A stretch of 64,000 nt of DNA from assembly GCA_965223405.1 (NCBI GenBank), contig CBDCWO010000006.1:2728001-2792000 (forward strand). The letters are read 5' to 3'. Below the pieces are notes generated by a model, which searched no databases, had not been told where the DNA came from, and saw only the letters and a list, made by a program, of their open reading frames with translations. The DNA is from CBDCWO01 sp965223405 (GTDB lineage: Bacteria; Bacteroidota; Bacteroidia; Chitinophagales; Saprospiraceae). Shown in pieces: positions 1 to 8,278 of this stretch. Every line of letters starts with the position of its first letter. The stretch's first letter is position 1. The translations under genes were made by a program, and so were the position numbers.

Positions 1-2
1 TG

Positions 3-1034
3 ATTGTAGGCGGAGGACTGGGTATTTACCATCTAAAAAAAGACTCAGCTGATGGTCGTTTGTTGATCTGGAAGGTAAGTACTGCGATGGTGGCCAAAAA
101 TCCGGTATTTGGGATTGGATACGGAAGGTTTGCTGCGGAATACAATTTATATCAGCGCGATTATTTTGCTGCTGGAAAAGGTTCAGAACAGGAGAAATTT
201 TTAGCTGATAATAACTCATTTGCCTTCAACGAATATCTAAAGATTGTGGCAGAGTTAGGTATTATCGGATTGGCATTATTTCTGGGATGGGTGGGAAGTT
301 TTTTTATTGGTACAAAGAGTAAAAACCATTCCCCTCAAGGGCGAGTGCCATTATTCGGGGCATTACTAGCCATAGCTTGTTTTGCTTTCTTTTCCTATCC
401 CGGGTCGGTATGGGGATTGTATTTTTTAATCCTTCTATTTTTATCATATTCTGTTTCTACTTGTCCAGAATTCTTTAAAACAAAACAATCATGGCTTAAA
501 TTCAATGGACTAATAGTGGTTCTATACTTAACGATTATTTCTGGCATATATTTCCGCAAAACATCACATGGCTCTAAACACTGGATTCAAGCTAATAATT
601 ACTTTCACCAGCAAAATTTTGAAGGTGCACGCGAGGAATATTTAAATGGGGTGGAAGTGCTAGGATTTGACGGCCAGTTTTTGCAACATGCTGGTAAATC
701 AATTGCCCTTTCTGGAAATCCTACAGAGAGCATTAAGTTATTAAAATTGGCTTCAAATTATCGTAATGATCAAGTTTTACATTGGACATTAGGCAATAAC
801 TATGTAGCGTTACAAAACTTTGTACAAGCTGAAATGTGGTATATATCAGCCATCAACATGATTCCCAATCGTTTATATCCGGAGTACCTATTGGCTAATA
901 TGTATTACCAAAGTAGTCAAAGGCAGAAAGCCTCAGAATTAGCAAAATCACTATTAAAACGTGACATAAAAATTTCTTCTCAAGCGACAAAAGAGATGCT
1001 TAGTAAATTAAAGGTTCTGAGCATGATTAAATAA
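3..1034 (+). CDS. O-antigen ligase-like (Wzy_C) membrane protein with C-terminal TPR, 5' end outside window
   Basis: The frame is open from the window edge, so the true start lies upstream. The first residues (DSADGRLLIWK, then NPVFGIGYGRF) match the conserved periplasmic loop of the O-antigen ligase/polymerase family, which joins or polymerises lipid-linked glycans at the periplasmic face of the inner membrane. Hydrophobic segments follow at about nt 255-315, 350-450 and 500-545. The last third is soluble and TPR-like (paired aromatic helices such as WTLGNNYVALQNF), as in many Bacteroidota ligases. The substrate glycan cannot be told. An internal TTG at nt 60 could be mistaken for a start, but the family motif begins upstream of it. 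Confidence 0.8.
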   Translation: MVGGGLGIYHLKKDSADGRLLIWKVSTAMVAKNPVFGIGYGRFAAEYNLYQRDYFAAGKGSEQEKFLADNNSFAFNEYLKIVAELGIIGLALFLGWVGSFFIGTKSKNHSPQGRVPLFGALLAIACFAFFSYPGSVWGLYFLILLFLSYSVSTCPEFFKTKQSWLKFNGLIVVLYLTIISGIYFRKTSHGSKHWIQANNYFHQQNFEGAREEYLNGVEVLGFDGQFLQHAGKSIALSGNPTESIKLLKLASNYRNDQVLHWTLGNNYVALQNFVQAEMWYISAINMIPNRLYPEYLLANMYYQSSQRQKASELAKSLLKRDIKISSQATKEMLSKLKVLSMIK

Positions 1035-1313
1035 CAATAATTCATCAACTGAAATAGATGACCATACAAAAATTACAATATATAACTTTCCTTTTTGCAT
1101 TAAACTTCAAGTTTAAGCCTCCATAGAGTAAAATTTAATGATTTGTATATTGAGTAATAAAATATCACTGGTTAAAAACCAAGTCTTTTAGTTTGGTAGA
1201 ATAAAACTTTCACTTTGGCTAAATATATTCTTGCCTATTATGAGTAATCAGATATTTGCCAGAGTTATTACTCGATTTTTTTAAAAAATATTAACTTAAC
1301 TAAATTTAAAATC
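1035..1313. other. AT-rich intergenic region and leader upstream of the NVEALA-like gene
   Basis: No open frame of note. It holds a short dyad (TGGTT-AAA-AACCA, near 1170) and a hairpin followed by a T run (annotated separately, 1242-1282). No convincing TAnnTTTG element is visible, so the promoter of the peptide gene is not assigned. Confidence 0.5.
1242..1282 (+). terminator. Hairpin plus T-run, leader attenuator or terminator-like
   Basis: GAGTAAT (1242-1248) pairs perfectly with ATTACTC (1267-1273) across an 18-nt loop. The 3' arm is followed within two bases by seven T residues. It sits more than 200 bp past the O-antigen ligase gene and 32 bp before the NVEALA-like start. It could end upstream transcription or act as an attenuator for the peptide operon. 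The stem is short and A/T-rich, so confidence is moderate. Confidence 0.45.
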
Positions 1314-1589
1314 ATGAAAAAATTAGTAAAAATAATTGGTTTGATTTTATTCGCAGGGCTCCTATATATGAATTTTCAATATTCGGATATAGTTCAAAAC
1401 CAAAAATCATCATATACTTTGTATGATCTTGGGGTTATAAATCAGACTGCAATGGCTGAAGAGTGTCCGGATGTTTGTTGCGAATGTCGTGGCTTTATTT
1501 GGAAACATTGTAAAGCTGCAGATCAAGAAGTAACCTTTTCTTGTTGGACACAAGATGAAAATTGTCAGAGTGGTGAATCGAATTGTTAA
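1314..1589 (+). CDS. NVEALA-like exported Cys-rich small peptide
   Basis: A 91-residue protein with a Lys-rich start (MKKLVKIIG), a hydrophobic segment (residues 8-21), a short linker with the pattern DLGVINQTAMAEE, and then a 41-residue tail containing eight cysteines, including a CC pair. The hydrophobic-linker-NxxAxAxxE arrangement resembles the Bacteroidota NVEALA family, whose processed product is exported; the canonical NVEALA letters are degenerate here (NQTAMA). The Cys-rich tail suggests disulfides or metal binding. It overlaps the downstream propeller ORF by 35 nt if that gene starts at 1555. The function of this family is not established, and the family call is by eye. Confidence 0.65.
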   Translation: MKKLVKIIGLILFAGLLYMNFQYSDIVQNQKSSYTLYDLGVINQTAMAEECPDVCCECRGFIWKHCKAADQEVTFSCWTQDENCQSGESNC

Positions 1590-2793
1590 AAATAAGTTTC
1601 TGGGGGAGGGGCTCTTTGCTCCTCCTTTAAACAAGCAATCTCTTGTAATTATCGGTGTAATTATTTGCACATTCCTTATTACTTGTGCTTCTGAGCACAG
1701 AACTAGTGATCTAGATGATTTTAGTCAAAAATTCGGCAATAAAAAACTAGACAGTAAAGTTACTTATACAAATTTGATTTTTAATTTGGTTAGAACAGGA
1801 GGAGAGGGAAAAATTCTTATTGAAGATGATCATTTTATTTTTTATGATGTATATACCAGAAAATTAGAAAAAATTGGATTAAATGGTAACTACGAAACTA
1901 CCCTTTTGAGGTTTGGAGGAGGTCCAAATGAAATTAAAGATATGTGGATTTTTAATTCTATTCCTAGTGTCGGTGGAATTGTTATAGGTTCAGGAGACAA
2001 TTATCTGCTATTCGATGAACATTGGAATAGATCATCTACATGGAAAAGTATAAGTGGCTTAAGAAAGCCCATTAGGACTAATAATCCATTCGATAATGCA
2101 TCGATCTATTCGATTGACTATTTTAATGAATTACAAATTCCCATTATTACGAATGACGGAAATATAATTCTTCCGATCACCATTAGGAAGTATGATATAA
2201 ATGCCTATTCTAAAGAAAAGAATGCGGATAAATACTATAAGTTTTCAAAAACATTGGCATTATATAATATTGACGATGATAAAATTATAAAGATCTTTGG
2301 ACAGAAACCACCGATTTATAATGAATACAGCTATCTATCGCATTTAGATGGACTATTTTATGAATATTCAGATAATAAAATTTTTGTAAATTACATGGCT
2401 GATTCGACAATATATGTCTATACTTCGGATGGCATTCCAAATTATTCTTTTGGATTTTCAGGTAAAAGAATGCCCCTTAAGCATACTCCCATCCCAACTA
2501 AAGAAAAGTTTATTGAGAATAGTGATTCACTTCGAATGTCCTCGGGCATGTATCTTTCCATATACCATGATCGTGACAGAAACTTAACCTTTAGATCGTA
2601 TTGGCGAGGTGATGGTACTGCAGGACTCCAAATTTATTACGGTGTTGACCTTATCGCCGATGATGATGTACCCATGTGGTTTTTTGTACGTGGCAAGATA
2701 GGTAAAACATATTATGCGGATGGTTATAGAGACAATAAAGAAGATTATGCACGTGTTGGGGTATATAAACTGAACATAAGAAAACTAAATTAA
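1555..2793 (+). CDS. 6-bladed beta-propeller lipoprotein (BF3164/TolB-like)
   Basis: A 412-codon frame with a lipobox-type signal (IICTFLITC, Cys near residue 44) and a propeller body with the hallmark FGGGPNEIKDM, a variant of the G-x-GPGEF motif seen in 6-bladed propeller proteins that accompany NVEALA peptides in Bacteroidota. It is expected to be lipid-anchored in the envelope; its ligand is unknown. The start is uncertain: ATG 1555 gives an unusually long 30-residue basic stretch before the signal, but no ATG, GTG or TTG lies in frame between the junction hairpin (1605-1625) and the signal. It is followed after 5 bp by the FGE-like gene. Confidence 0.7.
   Translation: MKIVRVVNRIVKNKFLGEGLFAPPLNKQSLVIIGVIICTFLITCASEHRTSDLDDFSQKFGNKKLDSKVTYTNLIFNLVRTGGEGKILIEDDHFIFYDVYTRKLEKIGLNGNYETTLLRFGGGPNEIKDMWIFNSIPSVGGIVIGSGDNYLLFDEHWNRSSTWKSISGLRKPIRTNNPFDNASIYSIDYFNELQIPIITNDGNIILPITIRKYDINAYSKEKNADKYYKFSKTLALYNIDDDKIIKIFGQKPPIYNEYSYLSHLDGLFYEYSDNKIFVNYMADSTIYVYTSDGIPNYSFGFSGKRMPLKHTPIPTKEKFIENSDSLRMSSGMYLSIYHDRDRNLTFRSYWRGDGTAGLQIYYGVDLIADDDVPMWFFVRGKIGKTYYADGYRDNKEDYARVGVYKLNIRKLN
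1602..1628 (+). terminator. GC-rich hairpin at the peptide/propeller junction
   Basis: GGAGGGGC (1605-1612) pairs with GCTCCTCC (1618-1625) with one G-T wobble and a 5-nt loop, followed by TTT. It stands 16 bp after the peptide stop codon and is strikingly GC-rich for this region. Because it lies inside the propeller frame, it looks like a partial terminator or processing site that lets the short peptide be made in excess over the downstream genes. The T tract is short, so full termination is unlikely. Confidence 0.5.
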
Positions 2794-2798
2794 TCAGT

Positions 2799-3491
2799 AT
2801 GCAAAGACTCGGTTTTTTCTTTTTTGCTTTTTACATTTGCTTCAATAGCATTGCTCAGGAAATGGTGTTTGTCAAAGGGAACAACAAGATTGCCCCCTTT
2901 TATATCGACAAGTTTGAGGTTTCAATGTTTGAATTTGATAGATTTTGTACTCAGAGTGGTTATAAATCTACTACCATACAGGGAGATTCAATACCTTGGA
3001 AATATGATAAGGAAGGCCGAAAGATACCTTTTGAGAAATTTGCATATATTCCAGTAACCAGAATCTCAGTGGTGGACATGGAAGCATATGCAAAATGGTC
3101 TGGGAAGCGATTACCTATGGCAAGTGAATGGATTCTTGCAGCAAAATCTGTAAATAGTTCTTCTCCAACATGGTTTGACAAAAATTCGGAGAAAATAATT
3201 CAAGGCATTAATAATATCGAAGTAGTAGAGAAAAAGGCCTATAATATGCGCGGAAATGTAAGTGAAATTGTTATAAATGATCACTATAACCAATTCGCAT
3301 CCAACTGGTCCCATCCATATGTTTATATCGGTGGTAATTGTAGTGGGCCTAAATACCTTTCCAGATTGATCAACATTTATAGGAATCCAGAAGAATTTAT
3401 ATGTCAGGATGAAATGAAGGAAATATCAAGATGGTTTCAGGGATTCAGATGTGTAATGTCAGTTGATGTAAGCACACAAGTTAAGTTTTAA
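2799..3491 (+). CDS. Secreted FGE/SUMF1-fold (C-type lectin-like) protein, probably non-catalytic
   Basis: A 230-residue protein with a Sec signal (RLGFFFFAFYICFNSIAQ, cleavage near residue 20). The FGE-sulfatase fold signature runs in order: MVFVKGN, PVTRISVVDMEAYAKWSGKRLP, N-x-RGNVSEI, GGN and the terminal GFRC. Formylglycine-generating enzymes need a Cys-x4-Cys pair before the last strand; here only an isolated GGNC is present, so sulfatase maturation is unlikely. Relatives act as structural or ligand-binding envelope proteins, for example GldK-type. It follows the propeller gene by 5 bp and is probably co-transcribed with it. Confidence 0.75.
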   Translation: MQRLGFFFFAFYICFNSIAQEMVFVKGNNKIAPFYIDKFEVSMFEFDRFCTQSGYKSTTIQGDSIPWKYDKEGRKIPFEKFAYIPVTRISVVDMEAYAKWSGKRLPMASEWILAAKSVNSSSPTWFDKNSEKIIQGINNIEVVEKKAYNMRGNVSEIVINDHYNQFASNWSHPYVYIGGNCSGPKYLSRLINIYRNPEEFICQDEMKEISRWFQGFRCVMSVDVSTQVKF

Positions 3492-3852
3492 GATAGAACT
3501 TAACCGGAGTGGTAACTTTATCCAGTGTTATGATGAATAATTCAGCGATAATTTGTGTTCAGATGAGATTTTGAATCATAACTTTTGCAAAGACCTATAC
3601 AAGCAAAGGGCTTCAATTAATAATAATATTTCACTTCAAAGATTAGTAGTTATCCCTCAGTTCAAGATAATGAGATCAACTTTTGATTTAATTGTTGGCC
3701 GAATGTGAAATGTTCCCCACGAAATGGGACACATCAAAAATTAGAAGTATACGGACCTTCACGCAAAGTATTAGAATAATAAATGAACTAAAACTACCAC
3801 CATAAAAGATTTTAACATTTTGGATATTAACAAAATATAAATATTTATAATA
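3492..3852. other. Intergenic region, 361 bp
   Basis: No open frame with recognisable features. An imperfect hairpin (TGTTCCCCA ... TGGGACACA, about 3711-3733) is the only structure seen. The stretch just before the next gene is very A/T-rich, as expected for a promoter, but no clear TAnnTTTG element was found. Confidence 0.5.
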
Positions 3853-4977
3853 TTGCATTTGAAATTTGTAGTAGTACTGACAACTTTTTTTTTGATTATA
3901 GGATGTAAATCCCAAAATGATAGTTATGATAAAAAATCCAGGTTGCTAATAAAAACCTCAGCTCTAGAACAAATAGATAATATCAGAATCAATACTTTAT
4001 TTTTCGAAAAATCAAAAAGAGATATTCAGGAAGAATTCAAAAATGATGTACCAAGGAAACTCAAAATAGCTATAGATCCTGGCCACTTAGGTGGGGAATA
4101 TGCTAAAATGGAAGAGAAATATATCTATGCAAACTGTCAAAACGATACTTTTTTGTTTTGCGAAGGGGATTTATCCATACAAACAAGTTTAATACTAGAA
4201 ACAATGCTGAAAAATAAAGGGGTGGATGTATTCTTAACAAAACGACTTATGGGTTATACTTCATTTGGCATGGATTTCCATACTTGGATTAAGCTAAAAT
4301 TTAATGATACAATAGATTCAATTTACGGAAATGACGAAATTACTAGATCGGCACACTTGAACTTGAAGAAAAATTTAGATGACCTTCAATTTGTGTTTCA
4401 TAGATTTTTTAAAAATTATGACCTTAAAAACCGTATTCGGTTAATCAATGAATTCAACCCTAGTCTTACCATTGCTATTCATTATAATGTACACAATGGA
4501 AACTGGAGAGGTTATGAGAATAAGCCCATTATGCCGGTACATGAAAACTACAATATCTTATTTGTACCCGGAGCATTTTTGCCAAACGAACTGAAAAGCA
4601 ACAAAGATAAAGAGGCATTTACTCGTCTGTATTATGGCGTTACAATTGAAAAATCCATAGCATATTCTAAGATTCTTATAAATGAATTCACCAAAGTATT
4701 GGATGTTCCTCCTGTACCAAGAAAATACGAAAAATTTTACCCGCTTTCTAATTGTGTATATACAGGTATACCTGGTGTATATGCAAGAAATCTTGCTTTA
4801 ACTAGACTAATAGAATCCCCAATTTGCTATGGCGAAACTCTTTGTCAGGATAACATCAATGAAATAATTAACTTAAGTCGCAATGATACAATTTGTTACG
4901 GAATTAAGACATCCAAAAGGGTAGTAGATGTTGCAAATGCATATTATCAAGGGATAGTGAAAATTTTTGATTTGTAA
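3853..4977 (+). CDS. Lipoprotein with N-acetylmuramoyl-L-alanine amidase (Amidase_3) domain
   Basis: A 374-residue protein with an SPII signal (FFLIIGCKS, Cys18). The amidase_3 zinc-site pattern is complete: IDPGH (His78), EGDLS (Glu104), IAIHYN (His210) and a late Glu in the segment ESPICYGE. Such enzymes cleave the lactyl-Ala amide of peptidoglycan. The insert between the Glu and the second His is longer than in AmiC-type enzymes, so a non-murein substrate is possible. The start must be non-ATG: an in-frame stop at 3838 leaves only TTG 3853, TTG 3859 or ATA codons. Its neighbours are other exported proteins. Confidence 0.75.
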   Translation: MHLKFVVVLTTFFLIIGCKSQNDSYDKKSRLLIKTSALEQIDNIRINTLFFEKSKRDIQEEFKNDVPRKLKIAIDPGHLGGEYAKMEEKYIYANCQNDTFLFCEGDLSIQTSLILETMLKNKGVDVFLTKRLMGYTSFGMDFHTWIKLKFNDTIDSIYGNDEITRSAHLNLKKNLDDLQFVFHRFFKNYDLKNRIRLINEFNPSLTIAIHYNVHNGNWRGYENKPIMPVHENYNILFVPGAFLPNELKSNKDKEAFTRLYYGVTIEKSIAYSKILINEFTKVLDVPPVPRKYEKFYPLSNCVYTGIPGVYARNLALTRLIESPICYGETLCQDNINEIINLSRNDTICYGIKTSKRVVDVANAYYQGIVKIFDL

Positions 4978-5044
4978 TATGTGTTTTTAGAACAATGTAT
5001 TTTACTCATTTTATCATTTTGTGCTTTTTTTATGCAATTTGTAA

Positions 5045-5056
5045 AAAACCGGTTTT
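5045..5056. promoter_or_regulatory. 12-bp perfect palindrome upstream of the S9 peptidase start
   Basis: AAAACCGGTTTT lies 3 bp before the ATG at 5060, inside a longer imperfect dyad (5040-5060). The position would suit an operator or a translational control structure. Nothing else supports function, and the regulator is unknown. Confidence 0.3.
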
Positions 5057-5059
5057 CAC

Positions 5060-6724
5060 ATGTCAACAATTAATTTTTCTCTAACCCTTTTGTTTTTAGT
5101 TTGGGCGCTCCTATCCGGATGCACGCCGGGCAAATCGGAGAAGATCAATCAACAGACCCTTCAACTGCGAAGTGAATTGACCTCCGCATACATGTATCAA
5201 TATCCCGAACCGATATGGGTATCTACCAACGGAGAAATGATCCTCACTAAGGTCCGGGATCCGGACCTGTTTGCACTACAAGTTTATGATATCAAATCCC
5301 GGGATCTCAAAGTCATCGATATTGCTTACTATACTCAACTTTCCCTGACCTGGGGAAATGAGGATAGTTATGTGTTATACCAGATATTCAATCCTGAAAA
5401 GAATGCTTATGCTTTGATGAAATTGAATCTTACTGATTCGATCAGTCAGGAAATCCAAGTTCCGCGATCATATTCTGCTTTACCACCTCTGCGACCCTCT
5501 CCTGAAGATTCCATGCTGGCCTTGGTCACTGTTCAAAATAGATCCCTTCTGCAAGTAATTTCTTTCAATCACCCTTCAGATCTAGTTACTATCGATGAGG
5601 TTTCGGTTTTTTCAGATGTCGTATGGAAAAATAACGAGGAATTGGTTTATTCCAATCTTAGCCAAAACGCCATTCTGAAAGTTGACCTACTATCCGTAGA
5701 GAAAGACACCCTTTATTACAACTCCGGGTTAAAAATTAAAGACCTGGAAATTGGTCCCACGGGAATCGTTAGCTTTACTGCCAGTGATCACACCTCTCCA
5801 TGGATCAATGGTTATATATTGCAGGGAAACGAAGTCGAACAAATTGCTCTAAGTCAAAATATTTCCAAGTTGCTGGTTCTTGATTCCGAATATATTGTAC
5901 AAACCGTACTCGGAGGGCAGTATGCGGTACTTATCCTGGATCATAATAAGCAGGTACAAAAAAGTTTACCCCACTCAACTATTAATCGAGTAACTGATAG
6001 CCAGTTATTTTTAAAGGTTTTTGATCCCAATTTGCCTCCTCGAATGTTGGAATACCGTTCAGGACAAGAATTTACCATTCTCCCCAAAGATCTTCTACCT
6101 ATACAATCCGAACAACGTTCCCTAAATATTGAGGGCAGATTGCCAACCTATTTATGGAAATCCAAAGATCCCATGGGTAAGTGTATAATCGATGTCCATG
6201 GCGGACCCCATCTTTCTGATAACCCGTACTGGGATGCCGGACGCTACTTTCTGGGTAAAAAAGGATATCATATTCTCGCTCCCAATTATCGGGGTTCATC
6301 AGGATACACCCAAGAGTATGAGCAGGAAACCTCTTTAATGCAGCAAATTGAAGATCTCAAACGGACCGTAGCCTATGCCATGGATTCCCTGCAAATTGCC
6401 AAAGAAAATATCTATTTTATCGGTCGAAGTTACGGTGGAGGAATTGTGCAAGCTTTTCTCAATTCCGAATCCCGGCACCAATATGGAGGATGGATCATCA
6501 TGGGTGGAATACTCGATCCTCGCACTCCTTTCCCAACGAACCTCAAAAATCCGGTGCAGGCCTATTATGGTAAGTGGGATCGACAAGCCCCTCCCAGTCT
6601 GAAATATTTGGACAATCAGCATACCAATAAAGTCGTGTTAACCCTCTTTGACCAGGAAGGACACCATTTTCATCGGACGGATTCCAGGATGGAGATATAT
6701 AGACAATTGATAATTGATAATTGA
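5060..6724 (+). CDS. S9-family (prolyl oligopeptidase-like) serine peptidase lipoprotein
   Basis: A 554-residue protein. The signal ends in LLSGC (Cys21), so it is lipid-anchored. The N-terminal two thirds read as a degenerate beta-propeller. The C-terminal alpha/beta hydrolase domain begins at DVHGGPH and has the triad: Ser457 in GRSYGG, Asp507 in YYGKWD and His535 in EGHHF. S9 enzymes cleave short peptides, often dipeptides. The last residues (QLIIDN) are encoded by an AT-rich TTGATAA heptamer repeat that carries on into the intergenic region, so the original 3' end may have been altered. Confidence 0.85.
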   Translation: MSTINFSLTLLFLVWALLSGCTPGKSEKINQQTLQLRSELTSAYMYQYPEPIWVSTNGEMILTKVRDPDLFALQVYDIKSRDLKVIDIAYYTQLSLTWGNEDSYVLYQIFNPEKNAYALMKLNLTDSISQEIQVPRSYSALPPLRPSPEDSMLALVTVQNRSLLQVISFNHPSDLVTIDEVSVFSDVVWKNNEELVYSNLSQNAILKVDLLSVEKDTLYYNSGLKIKDLEIGPTGIVSFTASDHTSPWINGYILQGNEVEQIALSQNISKLLVLDSEYIVQTVLGGQYAVLILDHNKQVQKSLPHSTINRVTDSQLFLKVFDPNLPPRMLEYRSGQEFTILPKDLLPIQSEQRSLNIEGRLPTYLWKSKDPMGKCIIDVHGGPHLSDNPYWDAGRYFLGKKGYHILAPNYRGSSGYTQEYEQETSLMQQIEDLKRTVAYAMDSLQIAKENIYFIGRSYGGGIVQAFLNSESRHQYGGWIIMGGILDPRTPFPTNLKNPVQAYYGKWDRQAPPSLKYLDNQHTNKVVLTLFDQEGHHFHRTDSRMEIYRQLIIDN

Positions 6725-6772
6725 TAATTGTGTGTGGGTGTGACATCTGAATTAAGAATTGATAATTGATAA
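6707..6772 (+). repeat. TTGATAA heptamer repeats
   Basis: Three perfect TTGATAA units at 6707-6727 and two more at 6759-6772. The first set encodes the last residues and stop of the S9 peptidase. A related GAATTAT repeat lies at the 3' end of the next gene (8043-8078). They look like low-complexity intergenic repeats that have invaded gene ends. Confidence 0.8.
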
Positions 6773-7060
6773 TGCATTGCCCGTCGTGGACTCGATTAGA
6801 GCGTTTGGAAGCTAAAACACGGATCCTGAACCAAGTTCAGGATGACATTCGGAAATAAGCAAAGGTTCGGGAGCTGTGTTAAACAATAACTAAACTATAT
6901 ATTTGTTTGAACACGATTGTGCAAGAATATACACGATACTCAGGATTCCAAATCTCACCGGATACCGTGTACCGTTCATTGTGTCCTGCTGACAACAAAG
7001 TTCGTCCGTACAATTCCCAACCTTCTATACGTTCACAACGCACAACACCGTTGAATAATT
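6725..7060. other. Intergenic region with repeats, 336 bp
   Basis: Contains the TTGATAA repeats and a palindromic element at 6823-6843. A TATATTTG (6897-6904) fits the -7 consensus and could drive signal peptidase. The open frame at 6907-7209 has no family features and overlaps the signal peptidase gene in another frame, so it was not called. Confidence 0.5.
6823..6843. repeat. Palindromic ATCCTGAAC-CAA-GTTCAGGAT element
   Basis: A perfect 9-bp stem with a 3-nt loop, followed by GACA. This word resembles a dispersed palindromic element common in intergenic DNA of many bacteria (REP-like). It has no T tract, so it is not an obvious terminator. Confidence 0.65.
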
Positions 7061-8071
7061 ATGAAACTGCGCTACACCCACATTTATTGGACCCTTTTTT
7101 TTATCCTTGGCCTGATTGGTCTTTTCAATGGTCTCTGGTGGTTAGGTCTAATTTTACTGATCATGGGGGCGTGGTATTATGTTGCTTATCAATCCCGCTT
7201 CCGTGCTGAAGTTTTCAAAAAAAGAAATTGGTTGCTCTGGATACATTCCCTTCTATTCATCTTCATCCTGGCCATTACTTTACGTATTTTTGTCTTTGAG
7301 ATATATTCAATTCCCAGTGCCTCGATGGCCAATACGCTGATCAATGGAGACAGGATCATCGTCTCCAAGCTGGCCTATGGCCCCAGATTACCGCGGAGCA
7401 TTGCTGAAATACCCTGGCTTAATGTGACCTCTCTGGTTATAAACAATCATCTGTTTAAGTTGGATTCAATCAACCGGCTAGAGCACTATAGGTTAAAAGG
7501 GCTAGGCAAGGTCCAAAGAGGAGATGTGGTGGTTTTTCATTATCCTCAAAGCCCTTCGATCTTGTACATCAAGCGCTGTGTAGGCCTCCCCGGCGATCGA
7601 GTTGCAAAAGAAAAAGGCATCTACACCATCAACGGTGTTCCACCGGTTAGACCTCCGGAATCCCAACAACGATATTACTTCAGTGCGGAAAGTACGGGGA
7701 GGCTGAAGCAACTGGGAGACTCGTTTGATATTCTGATTCGTCCTCTACGCACAGATTCCATGGACATTCGTTCTGTTATCCTATCAAAGATCGATTACGA
7801 AAAATTATCAGCTTCTAACCTTCACTGGAAAGATCCGGTTGTCGATCATTTTATACCTTTCATTCAAGATACCTCATTTACTCTCGGCACGAAGCAATAC
7901 TTTATGATGGGCGACAATCAACCCAATTCACGTGATAGCCGATATTGGGGTCCGGTGGATGAGAATTTAATCGTAGGCAAAGCCAAGTGGGTGCTTTTTT
8001 CGAAGAATTATCACGGTTGGAATTGGAAAAGAATGGGGAAGAGAATTATGAATTATGAATATTATGAATGA
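7061..8071 (+). CDS. lepB: Signal peptidase I
   Basis: A 336-residue protein with two or three N-terminal membrane segments (about 10-42 and 57-78), followed by the periplasmic catalytic domain. The nucleophile is Ser88 in IPSASM and the general base is Lys171 in YIKRCVGLPGD. The closing box GDN-x2-NSRDSR-x-WGPV is present. It removes Sec signal peptides at the outer face of the inner membrane. About 80 residues lie between the Lys box and the GDN box, longer than the minimal enzyme and typical of Bacteroidota and proteobacterial forms. The C-terminus (MNYEYYE) is encoded by a GAATTAT repeat. It is likely essential unless another lepB exists. Confidence 0.93.
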   Translation: MKLRYTHIYWTLFFILGLIGLFNGLWWLGLILLIMGAWYYVAYQSRFRAEVFKKRNWLLWIHSLLFIFILAITLRIFVFEIYSIPSASMANTLINGDRIIVSKLAYGPRLPRSIAEIPWLNVTSLVINNHLFKLDSINRLEHYRLKGLGKVQRGDVVVFHYPQSPSILYIKRCVGLPGDRVAKEKGIYTINGVPPVRPPESQQRYYFSAESTGRLKQLGDSFDILIRPLRTDSMDIRSVILSKIDYEKLSASNLHWKDPVVDHFIPFIQDTSFTLGTKQYFMMGDNQPNSRDSRYWGPVDENLIVGKAKWVLFSKNYHGWNWKRMGKRIMNYEYYE

Positions 8072-8078
8072 AGAATTA
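8043..8078 (+). repeat. GAATTAT-type repeats at the lepB 3' end
   Basis: Units GAATTAT, GAATTAT, GAATATTAT and GAATGAA, then GAATTA. They encode the last residues and stop codon of signal peptidase and then continue into non-coding DNA. They mirror the TTGATAA repeats at the other end of the same gene's flank. Confidence 0.75.
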
Positions 8079-8278
8079 GGAAGTGTCGTTTGCAGCTACA
8101 AATAGTTAGGGCCATAATTGAGCATTGAAATTATGATAAGGAATAATTTTTGGTGGAATGGATATTTATGGACTAATTTTGTAGGACGTGAAGGCTTAAT
8201 GCAAAAAAATGTACCTTTCATGATATTTTGGAAATCTTCCGCTACAACTAATTTCATCTTGAATCCGTTTGCGGTGAG

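Noticed and set aside
6907..7209. 100-codon open frame upstream of lepB
   Set aside because: Overlaps lepB in another frame, has no signal or family motif, and its composition looks like translated intergenic DNA.
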